Notes under the pieces: generated by a model | What the model saw: only the letters and a program-made list of their open reading frames with translations | Databases searched by the model: none | What the model was told of the DNA's origin: nothing | Assembly (NCBI GenBank): GCA_023238725.1 | Contig: CM041553.1 | Coordinates: 13,203,001 to 13,267,000 of the forward strand | Direction: 5' to 3' | DNA: 64,000 nucleotides | Source of the DNA: Scortum barcoo | Lineage: Eukaryota; Chordata; Actinopteri; Centrarchiformes; Terapontidae | Made by a program: the position numbers and the translations under genes | Shown here: positions 28,594 through 40,913 of the stretch, piece by piece | How positions within the stretch are numbered: position 1 is the stretch's first letter | Layout of the letters: each line of letters starts with the position of its first letter

Positions 28594-28656
28594 ACCACAC
28601 ATACACACACACACTCACCCCTACACTCATACATGCACGCACACACACACACACAC
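28594..28656. repeat. Imperfect (CA)n microsatellite
   Basis: CA-rich run with interruptions (CACTCACCC, CATACATGCACG). Confidence 0.9.
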
Positions 28657-30806
28657 AGTCAGTCACACAGTCTCAGGGGTCAGAGAGATATTTAAAAACA
28701 CATTTAGGTTATTTATTTTTAAAACATGCCAAATAAAATGCTTAACAGATGAATTATAGATTTTAAATGGATATCTTCTGGCTGAATATGAAACACTGGC
28801 ATCGTATTTAAGTAATAGATGGAAAAGGGAGAAATGGGCAGCCGTGCTGCTAAATAAGGATTACTGTGATGCACGACCTGTGGCTCAAGTTGTTCCACAA
28901 AATTTGCCAGTCCTGTTAGGAAACAATTTCAGTCTTACCATTTCATTCTTACTGTCATGTTACATGTTCATCGCACCGCTGCCCTTAACTGTTTGACAAG
29001 GTAACCCAGTCTTTTACCAATTATTTATAGTTGATTATAGTTGAGTCTCAAGTCTTGCGTATCAATTTCACATAGATGACAATGTAAAAGCATCAATTCA
29101 TCAGACAAAACTTGTTCAATGTGGGATATAAAACCTTTAATAAATAATTTCTTAAGTCTTAAGTTTCTGTTTGCTTGGATTCATTAATTAGATAAGCAGA
29201 ACGGGTAAACATGATCGTCACACTTCTGTAGGAAGTTAACTGACATTGTTGAATTATTGACCTAAACTTCTGACAAGAAATATGAATGATTTTTATTAAT
29301 TTTACACACTATAAAGATGTACATTTTTTTTATGAATATATAGCTTGTAATACTTCTACACGTCATATACAAAGCACACAATTCTTTATCCACCACAGCC
29401 ACACTGGATCTTTCCTTTTAAAAACTATATTTATTCTTAGACATTTTTATTTGTGCGGGTGACCTGAACTTGGACTAACAGGCTTTTCTTGGCTGCTTAG
29501 TATCTTCCCCATAGTGCAGTGAAGAAGAGGTTACTGCACTGCCTTTTTAGTCCCCTGTCAAAGCCTCTCACAGTTCACCTTCAAGGCATCTGCTCAGCTG
29601 TCAACACCAGTTGTCAAACCGACACTTAGCATTCACATTGTTTCTGTAAAAATGAAGATATGAATTTCCACAGAGTATCCAAAAAACCAGCACGTAGCCC
29701 CAGCATTTTCGTTAATGTCTTTAGGTGGTTTAGGCAGTGATGTAACCTCTGTCAAACAGGAAGTGTCTTTTTTTTTCTGTCTTTGAACAAAGAGCGTGAA
29801 AACCCCCTGTGTGCTAGAGAGTAGCGGGGCACTGTGCATCAAAATATCAGTGCAGGTTGAAAGGCACAAAATAAGGTCAGTGTCACCGCACTGCATTATT
29901 AATACCCCACTGTTTATCTCCTTGCCCATTGAATCTCTGCACAACAAAATGCTGCCTCCTATGAAATATTGATGCAATTTCCTAGCTTTACATGTAGGAA
30001 AAGCAATCGAAAAACTAGGTGTTACACACTGGCAGCAGGTTGCTGAATGGCATGTCGCCTGGTAGCATAAATTGTCAAACATAGCAAAACACTGGTGAAA
30101 CACTGGTTAAACAAGCCATCACACTGCAAGCAGCGGGTCAGGTGGGCTTGTTGTCATGTTTATTGGAGGACATGTTATTAGTTAAACACAGGCTGCTCTG
30201 TGAATTAAAAAAAACATTTGTGGATATTGATTTATTTGAAGGATCAAAATAACTTTTTTTCTCTCACATTATAAATAAAATACTGCTGTTATAATTACAC
30301 TCATTATACAGCAACGGGTCATTCAGTAGCATTTCAGTGAAAAATTCATCCCATTTGAGAATACAAGTGTATCCCTGCCTATCGTGGTGTCGGAGGGTGA
30401 TTCTTTATTAAACATTTGTTCATTAAAACTTAAATTCATGAACAAAATGATCAAATAAATTAAATTGAGATGAAATAATATTAATTTTCCAGCTTAGTGA
30501 AATTATATCAGCTGTGAGTCACAGTGTATTGTTACAAATGTATCCGTATCAGTTTTATATCAGCTAGATTGAAGGCCTGCTAGCAAACATGGCATTCACT
30601 TCCAGTGTGTGTAGCATATGCATTTCTATATTCACTGTTGAAGGTTTATTTATTTTGAGCTGATAGGATCTTTATTATTATTATTATTTCATCATGCGGC
30701 ACCTCTAAAAAGCATTATTTGGAGAAAGAGGGATAGAAGAACTTTGCACTTTTAGGGAGAAATCAAAAGTAGTGTCTCTTTGACCTTGAAGTAAAAACCA
30801 AATCAG

Positions 30807-30808
<2 letters not shown>

Positions 30809-30874
<66 letters not shown>
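30809..30874. repeat. (TATC)n tetranucleotide microsatellite
   Basis: Around sixteen TATC units, followed at 30871-30900 by TATAGATA palindromic AT sequence. GATA-type simple repeat. Confidence 0.97.
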
Positions 30875-30875
<1 letters not shown>

Positions 30876-31889
30876 AGATATATATAGATATATATATATT
30901 TATTTTATGCACCTCATTCAATTCTTTGTCAATCGCCATCAACTCACATACAGACAGTAAACTATGCTACACCGCTATAAAGCGCAGCGCGCTTTCTCCC
31001 TTTTGTCTTTTGTCTCTTTCATGTTAAAATCGCTTACTAATTAAGCCAAATGCCACTGCATCCAGAGTGCATGCTTCTACACACACGCACAAAGGGAGAG
31101 AAAGGGAGTGTGAGGAAGAGAGAGCTCTCTAATGATCAACATGCGCCAGCGTCTTTATTATCCCAGCCAGCCAGCCTGTGTCTCTACAGCCGGCTCATGT
31201 GCTGTTTAAGTGATTGTAAATCATCCCACAGTAATGGCTGAGATTAGCATACTATCAAAAAGCTTTCTTCATGCATGATGTGGTAACATCTCAGGGCCCT
31301 AAGTGTTTTATGGTGAGTGAGACCGTATCACCCACTGTCATTAACAATCTAGTGGTGGCCAGGCAGGCAGCTGTACTTGGGCTGCTGCTGTTAGTGTTAC
31401 CAGATGCGTGAGGAAGATGCAGACTTGGACTGCAGCCCATTATGGGCGCTGCCTGTCAGGAGCCATTAGGCGCATTCTTTTTGATAAATGCTCTAAGTGA
31501 TGGTGTGAGTACTACTCAGAGACCAGCACAGGGATAGAGGGGAAAGAAAAGGTTATCGCCTCACTCAGGAATGCCTGAACGGGCGGCGCAGTGTCACTGA
31601 TGATAATCGTGAATATGGTCTGCCTTTTGCTAAAGGGGTGGAGAGGTGCGAGGGAAGCATTTTTGTTTTTTTTTTCTTGTAGACTGGTTTTAGGCACTGA
31701 TTTCCTCTTCCTGTTTTTGAGGGGATCCTGCTTAGAGAGAGGATCTCCCCCCACACACACACCCTGACTTGCACCGCCTGCTATTGTGACCCATGAATTA
31801 TTGATTAACCTTGGTAATAGAAAAGATATAACTGTGGTATGCTTTGACCTGCCTCTTCTGTGGTGGATAAGTGTTAATATCAAAGAGAT

Positions 31890-31901
31890 ATGCATATGCA
31901 T
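31890..31901. promoter_or_regulatory. Perfect MORE-type POU dimer site
   Basis: ATGCATATGCAT is the published palindromic MORE sequence bound by POU-domain homodimers. It sits in an AT-rich non-coding stretch about 25 kb downstream of pou4f2. Confidence 0.4.
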
Positions 31902-34900
31902 GAAGATGATTATATAAGATTTATTTAAAATAGTATAACGATTAACACATGTCTGTATGATTGCTGTTTGAATAGAAAATACATTAAAGTTATTTAACAA
32001 CTTTGCTCTTGTAATTGTTAAAAAGACACGTTTGATTTGAATCACATTTGAGTCAGGGGTCAATACAGACTATCTGAGATGTAATTTAATTTTACAAAAT
32101 AAATAAATAAATAAGACCCCACCTACTGAATGTATCTGCTGTGACAAAATTCATAATTACAGACAGTGAACATCTTAGAAAAATGTGAAGCAAAAGTATT
32201 TATCTGATCACTGCCATTAAAAAATGCCATTTGGGCTGCCATCCCTGTGTAACAAGTTATTCTCCGGAGCAACAAGACCCATGTGTTCTCATGACATGTT
32301 CAAATGAATCCATCTGCTCAGGTCGTGTTCCTGTGATGATCTCACCTTCCACAGCAGATCAATAAACGAAACGCTATGTTTAAACTGAATCAAATTTTCC
32401 AGTTGTAGGGTTGGGCTTTCATCCGCAACAGGCCCCTACAGTCTTCACTCTTAGCTTTACCGTATATACAATTAAACGCCCCAGTAACCTGCACGTTTTC
32501 ATTAGATTGGACCTGCAGGGATGTAGCCACACGTTTACACCCCACCCCAACCTAAAAGAGATGACCAGCCGCAGTAATTGCATGGCGCTGTGTTTACATT
32601 TATTCATGAAATGAAGGACCGCCTTTTCATCCCCACTTCCACCTGTCACCCATTCCATTTGCCGCGTCAGGAGAGAACCCCTCCCCAACCCTCCCCCCGA
32701 TCCCACCACCACACCCCATCAAACTTGGTGCTACAATCACTAATCAGTCCCTCCTCTGAAGAAGAACCACTGCCTACTTGTTCCCTACCGATATTTGATT
32801 CCCCGCCAGCCTGAGCAAGTGATTACGTTTTCATGCATTTGGTTCCACCAAAATGTATGCGCACTCAGCCACATCCTTTATTGATTACTTCTAGTGCAAA
32901 CAGTAGGCAGAGTGTGATATACATAATTGGACAGTTGTCAGGGGAGGCCTAGCAGTGGTAACCACCGTCTTATTTCCCCTATCTGATGGATATATGACAC
33001 ACCTTGAAAGTGATCACTCGCTCCCTATGTAGGGAGAGATAAATATGTCGGCTAAATGGCTTTAACAGTGTTCAACAACATACACACTGACTAACAATGA
33101 TAACAATGTGCTAATAGCCTGACGTTGATCTTGATATGAAATGTGTTTCACCGATCGCTGCGATGATGAAATACACCAGTTTTTGACTGATGTGGGAATG
33201 ATGATACAACACTACCATACAGCGCAGCCCTGTTTCTTTGAACTACCGTATATTAAGAGAAAAAAAAAAAGAAAAGAAACAGACTCCAGAGAGTAGACAG
33301 AGGCGCCTTGTTCTTAATATACACAACATGCGCTTGGCTAATTATTTTCCTGAATGCTTATAACCACAATAAACCGGCTGCACGTTGCTGGAACAAAAGC
33401 CGGCTCACCAAGCCAAAACACCCGCTCTCAGCTGCTAAAATTACATTTTCAGAGGCACAGTAGAAATAATAACACTCTAATCATTGCTAGAGTAAACACT
33501 GTTCTGTTAAGGAAAACAAAAAGACATCCTTAAAGTTTGTATTTTAGTAATGAAAAGCAAACAGTGGCTGCTGCAATTGCCTGACCTGTGACACAGAGGT
33601 GATGAAATGTCCCAGCAGAATCTCAGCTTAGCCCTGTCCCCCTCATGATAATGGATTCAGCCGCACAAATGGCAGAACCACAGATGTGTAATAACTCTAT
33701 CAAACTCACGTCTCTGTGTTTTCACAAGGTTAGACACACACAGAGACACCCACTGGAATTTTACTCCTCCTCACCCTTCATCCATTCCAAAAGATCATTC
33801 TGTGTGGTCAAGGTTACAACCACTGTTTGTGTTTGTTAGGTAATCATACAGCATTTCCAAGGTAAGGCTCCCTCCACTCTGGAGTCTTCACATTACAAAA
33901 ACATCCACTTACACGGACTCATACACGGAGACATCGACACTGGTTGGGAGTTGGTGGTGGGGGTGAGGAGGCAACTGAAGTGGGACCCAAACAGAATCCA
34001 TATTTAATACTGTGTTCCCACTTGGACATGTACCCTTTCAAGTCAGCATAAAAGAAGCTACAGAGACTTTGCTGTCTTTGACCAAGGCATTGTGGCATCA
34101 GAGATGAGCTGGTACCCTTTGTAAGTAAATGTAAATCTGTGGTGGAATCCCACAGATTACACACACACATGAAAAAAAAAACAAAAAAAGAATAGGCTAC
34201 TGTTAGCATGGCACGCAGCGGTCACACAGACACGTCCAAATGTTTACCTGCAGCCAGTAGGCTTGAAAGTGAAGTGGAAATGACATGTTCAGTGATCCAA
34301 ACTCATCCAGGAAGTCAGCAGTCACAGAACACATTAGTGCTGCTCTTTACTGCTGAACTATTACTGCTTTTAGCTGTTGTTTATTAAAAGATAATTCTTG
34401 CTTATTACAGTTTGTGTCTTATTTTTGTAGTTTGGGTCATCTGTCCTATTGCTAACAGTAACATTGAAGTCAGACCATCTGGGTGAGAAGCATGAATGCT
34501 CAGACGCATTTGGAAAGGAAAACAAATGTAAAAAAAAGCTTCAACATACCGTACCTTCTGTTGTTAGCAATTTTCCAGTTCAGTGAGGGAATATTACCAA
34601 CAGTGTGGGCAAGCTCACTTTTGGTTTTCCCTCCAAATTGAGCTTTAGGTAATCTGGCTAAACTATTGACTTGTTTACTACCTGTCTGATCCTGTCCAAA
34701 GGCATCAGTATGCTTCAACAGAAGCGCTTGTTGGATTCTCAGCATCAGCAACAGCATGACAAACCTCATCTCTCCACACCTTTCTGACATCAGTATTGGA
34801 AGGACTGTGTCCAACAATTTTTTTTTTAACCAAAATCAACAATCCCAAAGCACACTCACCTCACACGGCAATTGGTCAGGTGTGTGGAGGTGAGAGAAGT

Positions 34901-35754
34901 AAGCGTAGTGTGAGCTTCTTCTTCACTATTCATGTGTACAAACAGGTGCAACACTATTACTGCATTTGAGGAGTGGCTGTCCAAAAGTGTACCATTAACC
35001 CCATTTGAACAACTATCGCATCTCTTGGCTAGCTTCTTTTTTTCCCCTCTGCAGCTTTAAACACTTCCAGATATGATCCGACAACATTTCGTACAAACTA
35101 GTTTGTTTTGAAATGACCCACTCAACTACTTACCTACTTACCTGTTTAAGTCACGTCCTCCTCAGTGTGAGTGTGCGGCCAATGAAACACATCCACTAAC
35201 CTACTAGGATGTTCACCCTCTCTTAGAGATTTATCTGCAATCTATCTATAGCAGGTCTAATACATTCAGACCGGGAGGGAAAGAAAAAGACTTGCATTCA
35301 CTTTTTAATGCTCTCTGCATTCACATCCTTTCCATTTTCCTCATTTCTTTACCTGCACTGCTAAGCTTCTATGACCTGCCCTGCGTCATACAGGCTGCAT
35401 GTAATTATCCAGCCATCAAAGCCAAGCTGCCGTGCCAATCAGCCTATCAAGGGTTAAAGGGACACACTTGTCTGCAGCGGTACCCCGCGAACATCTCTGG
35501 CCCCGGCGTATCTCAGCAGTCTTTGCTAATGACTTGTAGCCAACAAATTCCTAAGACTCTCAGGTGGCTTCCTCCAACCAGGCTCTGTGCGATGATGAAA
35601 AGCCAGAGATAAAATAAACTGACAGTTGCAACTCATTGCGAGGAGCAGGCAGCACCCTAGCAGCAGCTGAGACCCCGGGAGCCCAGCACTTTCTCCTTTT
35701 TTTTTTTTTTCATCCTTTCTACCATCACCCCCTCCATTCTCCTCTGCCCTCCTC

Positions 35755-35891
35755 CTGTGTGTCTCAGTGTGTGTGCGCGTGAGTGCGTCTCTGTGTGTAT
35801 GTGTGTGTGCATGGGCGTTAGACTGCAAGTGTGTACATTTGTTGTTGTATGTGTGAAAGCACTGGTAGCAGTAGTGTGTGTGTGTGTGCTT
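35755..35891. repeat. Imperfect (TG)n region
   Basis: Interrupted GT/GC dinucleotide sequence downstream of a T13-type run near 35700. Frames across it yield Thr-His repeats that are not real proteins. Confidence 0.9.
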
Positions 35892-38800
35892 CTGAGCATC
35901 TACATGTGAAAATGCATGGGTGGATGAGTGTGTTCTGCAGAGGGGGTGCAGGGTAACTACTGGGAGGGGAAACTATATGCCCCTGCCACTGTTCCCTAAT
36001 TAAAGCCCATTCCCGCCTCTTTTATTTCAGTCCATTAAGCAAAAAACTGTGGCCACCCCTCTCTCGCTTCCACACATGACACACTCCAATCAATACACTC
36101 CCACTGGCTGCCTCACTGGGTGCCTCAAATGAATAGATTGCAGTGCAACATTATGTCTAATTGAATTTTGCAGAGGACGCCATGCAGAGCCCTGTTGCAG
36201 TGTTTCAGATTCGTTTTTTTTTACAATTAAAACAAGGTTTTTCAAAAAATATTTTATATATTAAAATATATTTATAAGAATATATATTTATAATGAATCA
36301 CTTTTGTCAAATCAAATGAATAACAGATACATAACTATAATGAACAGATATGTTGTCAGACTTCAAAATACAAGTTGAATTAATTCTGAATGTATTTTAA
36401 CAGTCATGCTTTGTGATATCTCAACAGCACGCCAAAGCTATGCTACAGACACAGTTCAACCACCTAGCTCTCCACTTAGCTCAGCACCACAAAGGTTCAC
36501 ATTAGCACATCAGGCCCCGGGAGAGAGCCTCCTCCTGGCTGGTGGCTGTGGGGGTTCAGCCGAGGATGGGGGAGGCTGGCAGATGGTTCAGTGGTATGTC
36601 TGACGGACTGACTGATGGATGGATGCATAGCGCTGACTCTGTCGTTCCTCTGTTTTTGTGCATGGTCGCCATCTCCACAGAGGCTTTGTATGACATTTAC
36701 ATGGACTGCCATGTCTGTTGTGGCATGTTCTTATCCTGGAGATATATCACTGAGATGAGGGCCATTGAAATTGAAATTATATATAATGAGGTTGGGTGTT
36801 TGATCTGTAATAATAATAAAGATCCCACTAACCAGCTTTTCAATCTTAAACCTCTTCTCACCATCAAGAATGAATCATGCGCAAAGGTCTTAGTGTAGTA
36901 GTGCCACAGGCTATGCCATCAACCCCCTATAAGTTAGCCCTGTTGTTCCCTTTGTGAATGCAAAATGTAGTAAACTAACAGGCTATGCAGAACAGCTAAC
37001 TATGACACCAAATCATCTGAGAAAAATGCATGGATTTGGTGTCAACTTGGATGAAGGTTTGGTTGCTATTTAAAATGTAACTCCCTTGTACGGATGTTAC
37101 CACACTTTTATGTTTATGTTTTCCAATTTGTTAAAACTTGTTTTGTTTTTTTTAAATCCAGAATTAACAAAAGCCAGCTATTGTTTGAGATTTAAATCAG
37201 AATCTGTCTTATCAAAGGAGAGTACGCCAGTCTTTTGTACTTGACAGTTTTTGACATGCACATTTTGGTTGGTGCCAAAAAAGCACTGAGGTTTGATACT
37301 CAGCCACACAGATGACTCATTTCATAAGACTCCTGAGAGATAAGTTGAACCAAAGTGCGATGAGAGTTCTTTCAAAATGAGACAATATTCAAATGTGAGC
37401 GGCCACTTGTCTTATCCCGTCGATTGTCCCAGTCTCATCGTTCTTTCCTAATTGATTTGTTTGCCTCTGCCAGTGAGTTTCTGCATGAACACGTGTGTCT
37501 TCAGTGACCACTGCAGCTGTTCCCATGCCAATTAGCACGGTGGCTCAAAGCAGGTGCCAAGGCAAATATTTAGCTAATTATCAATATTTAATAGCATTTC
37601 TACACTGGCTCCTTTCCTAAGGTCCAGTAGATGCTATTAAATCTCACCCCATAGATACACACTTATGACAAGTAATAACTACTTGAATATAAAAGAGATT
37701 AATAATTTAGAGTGAGCCAACAAATTAGGACCATCATTTAAAAAAAACTAGGCTTGAAACCATTTTGCATAAAACCAGCCCAGTTCAAGGTAATGCCAAG
37801 GCTCTCCTGATAAAGAATTACAGCATTAATTCAGCAAAGTGAACTTATTGCTCCTACTCCTTCTCAGAGATCCCTGGAGCATTCGGGGTAGAGGAGTGAA
37901 ATGATAGCATTCATGGGCACAGAGGCGCTTATTTCCATTTCCCCCATCAAACCTCGTCTTCGAGTTTTGAGTGTGTGTATGTTTGTGTGCACGGGAAGGA
38001 TTGGTCCGTTTCTCCTTGTGGTACAATTGCTGAGGTCCCCGTGAATAGCGTGTTTTTATGCCGAATATTCCCTCCCCAGAGACGTGGCCTGTCTCTACCA
38101 GAGGTCCGTTGTGTACACACAAACAGAACAGACACACCAACAGACCACACCTGTCTTTGCTGGAATTACACAGACATATCCCACCTTTGGATGTAGAGAT
38201 CTTCACAGGCATCTTAACTGACTTCTCCAAGCTGCGTCGACGATCAACAGGAGTTATTTGGTCTTTACATTAAAGATCCACCCCTGCTTACAAATAGAGA
38301 CTGGTTGTCAGTGTTTAATTCTGCTTTGATGTCATACAACTCGTGATACCCTTAACACGATGACAGACAGGTGATAGGGTTACTTTCACATGCGTATTGT
38401 CTTGAAAACCTGTTTGTTGAAAGGGCGTTGTGAGATTTTCAACATTAAAGTGCGTTTGCAGAATTCCTGTTCAATTCCCACTGAGCAAACACTTCAGTTT
38501 CTGCAGAGAGAGCTGGAGCGCCTTGTGCTGCAAACTCTTTTAATGGAGCGTGTTGCTGGAGGCACCGTTGCTTGCTTGTGTGATATTACCGTTTACCTGC
38601 TGTTTTGAATTTTATTTGAATTGGGATGAAAAGATCGGGAAAAGGTGTTCGCTGGTAGACATATCTTAACCCCAGTTTTTTTTTCTCCTTACACATTCTA
38701 ATTTCTTACATGCCAAATGACTTGACATGGTGTTTTATACTTTCATACTTCCATGTGCCTTTTGGGATTTCACTTGCTTTGGCAAAGAGAAGGAGAGCCT

Positions 38801-39344
38801 ACAGTTTTTCCCCAAGGATATGCATGCAGAGGGCAGAAAACATCAATCGGCAATCTGATACCTTAAGCATTTGTTGATATGACAAGGTCTTTTCAGATGT
38901 TTGAATCCTACAAGGTGAAGTGAACGAAATGATGCATTCTCTAAAAAAAAATATTGCTCGGTTCAGATCAAACATTTTGGCATCATGAGAAGAAGAATTA
39001 TTTAAACTTAAATTCAAACTTTTGTTTTACTAACTTATTTACCAACTCAAAGATTATAGTAACAATTTATTCATTTATGCCTTGTTAAAAGCCTAACTGT
39101 GCACCATCTGTGATTATTTTCAGGAAAGTCGCCACTGATAACGGGGTCGTAGTATTGCAAATGCAAGGCCTTTAATCAGGGGGCCATAGGCTCAATGACC
39201 ATTGTGTTACCTCCTTCTGCGATAAATACTGAGTTTACAGATATTTATTTAAATTTAAATAACTTTAACACCTGTATTTGATGTGCAGTTTGTATTATTA
39301 GACACACAGCACTTTCAAACTGGCCCTCTACACCTTAATCATTA

Positions 39345-39835
39345 GCCATGGTAGTGGCATGGCTCGAGGGATGTCAGTTGGTCGGTTCACCACTTTACGG
39401 ATATTTCAACTATTTGATAGATTGGATATTCAAGATCCCTAGAGGAGGGATCTTAATAATTTTGATAATCATCTGGCCTCTAGCTCCAGTAGCCAATCAG
39501 AGTTTTCAGTTATCCTGTGGAATATCTCAACATGTACTAGATGAATTGTACAGATGTACATTATCTCCAGAGGAGACAGACGTTGGTGATCCCCTGACTT
39601 TTCCTTTATTGCCAGCACTTTGGTTTATGACAAAATGCCTGCAAAACTAATAACATTACTCCAGCAAATATTATCTTTCCATTATGCTAAACTAAGACGT
39701 TGAACATAGTAGACATTATTAACATCAACACTTTAGCGTCACTGTGAGCACATCAGCATGCAGAAGTTAGCATTTAGCTCAAACCACTAATGTACAGTCT
39801 CACTGAGCTGCTAGCAGGCTTGTAGAGTGTTGTTA
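39345..39835. mobile_element. Percomorph-type dispersed repeat, diverged copy
   Basis: The segment carries landmarks I know from an abundant percomorph dispersed repeat: GTCGGTTCACCACTTT, ATATCTCAACATGTACTAG, GGTGATCCCCTGACTTTTCC and, at the right end, TTAGCATTTAGCTCAAA followed by CTGAGCTGCTAGCAGGCT. It contains two diverged tandem units, about 39401-39490 and 39522-39610, each with the pattern ATATyTCAAC...AGAGGAG...CCTCT/CCTTTA. No transposase frame is present, so it would be non-autonomous. Family name not assigned. Confidence 0.7.
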
Positions 39836-40195
39836 TGTTGTAAAGTGCTGTATTTTTGGCATTTTGGCCAATCTAGTGTATTGCTCTATTGAGCCGAATT
39901 GTCTCAGATTAAAGTTTTTCATGAAAAACAAGGCATCAAATTGTTGTATTGTACTCTCCTGATAGTCCAGGAACAAAATCCAAATAAAACAGCTTTTGTG
40001 ATTTACAGTTTAATATAGTAAAAATGAGACCCATTAATTACCCTGCATGGAGGAAGGCCAGGCACCGCAGTCCTTTAGGCCCTCTGAAGGGCTGCAGTAT
40101 GAGAGATGTCTCTCCTGCAATAAAAAGAGTTGAGCTTACAAACCAGTGGGAGTACAGTCTTCAGGAACACATGTGTCATATCCCAGAGATAACAA

Positions 40196-40278
40196 AATAT
40201 ATAATATATATATATATATAATATAAATAATAATATTAATAATAATGATGATAATAATATAAAAAATATAACAATAAA
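40196..40278. repeat. AT-rich (TA)n/(AAT)n simple repeat
   Basis: TA repeats merge into AAT, ATG and ATA trinucleotide units. Confidence 0.9.
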
Positions 40279-40851
40279 ATTAGCATCTTCTTCTTCTAAG
40301 CAAAAGAAGGTTTCCAAAAAAACAAAAACCTAAATTAATCCTAAATGTAATATAATGCTGGTATGTTGCAGGTTATGCTTCAGTCACTGTGGGGGTGATC
40401 TGTTGATGGACATACAGTTAAAGTCTTTCTCAGTAATCAGGAACTATAACTTATGATTTCAGAAATCCAACACATTAGAAATGCTAATGATCTATCCAGA
40501 CATTGATTAAGCAAACACAAACAGTAAATACTGCCAAGTCATTCATCTTTGGAGTAATGTTCAGCTAATATAACTGGCATGTTTGACCTTAAATTTTAGA
40601 GTTACTAAAGCATATCTACAGATAATCACACAGGTTTGATGCAGGTTCCAGCTTTCAGTTTTCCCCGCAATGTTTCTAGCAAGCAGCACAAGGTCTGTTG
40701 CACAGATATCATGTTGTAGACATGAGTTATGTGAATATTGTTCTTCCAAATTGGATATAATATGTGCCATCAGACCCAACTGTTAAGGGAACTGATACTT
40801 TGTGATTAATTTAAATGTGGTTATGAATGGTTATTATTTAAAATCTTGTTA

Positions 40852-40913
40852 AATATATTATATATATAATATATATATATATATATTATATATAATATAT
40901 ATTGATATTAATA
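40852..40913. repeat. (TA)n near-palindrome
   Basis: Purely A/T sequence whose two halves (AATATATTATA... and ...TATAATATATATT) are almost reverse complements, giving cruciform potential. Confidence 0.9.

Larger units (their letters stand above)
28700..39340. other. Gene desert with microsatellites
   Basis: No coding gene seen. Longer frames at 29.6-30.1 kb and 31.5-32.1 kb (minus strand) lack splice support, domains or codon bias. Simple repeats occur at 30.8 and 35.75 kb, and a MORE-type site at 31890. Confidence 0.65.

Noticed and set aside
31512..32063. 183-codon minus-strand frame
   Set aside because: No recognisable domain, AT-rich codon use like the surroundings, no splice or poly(A) support; consistent with chance.
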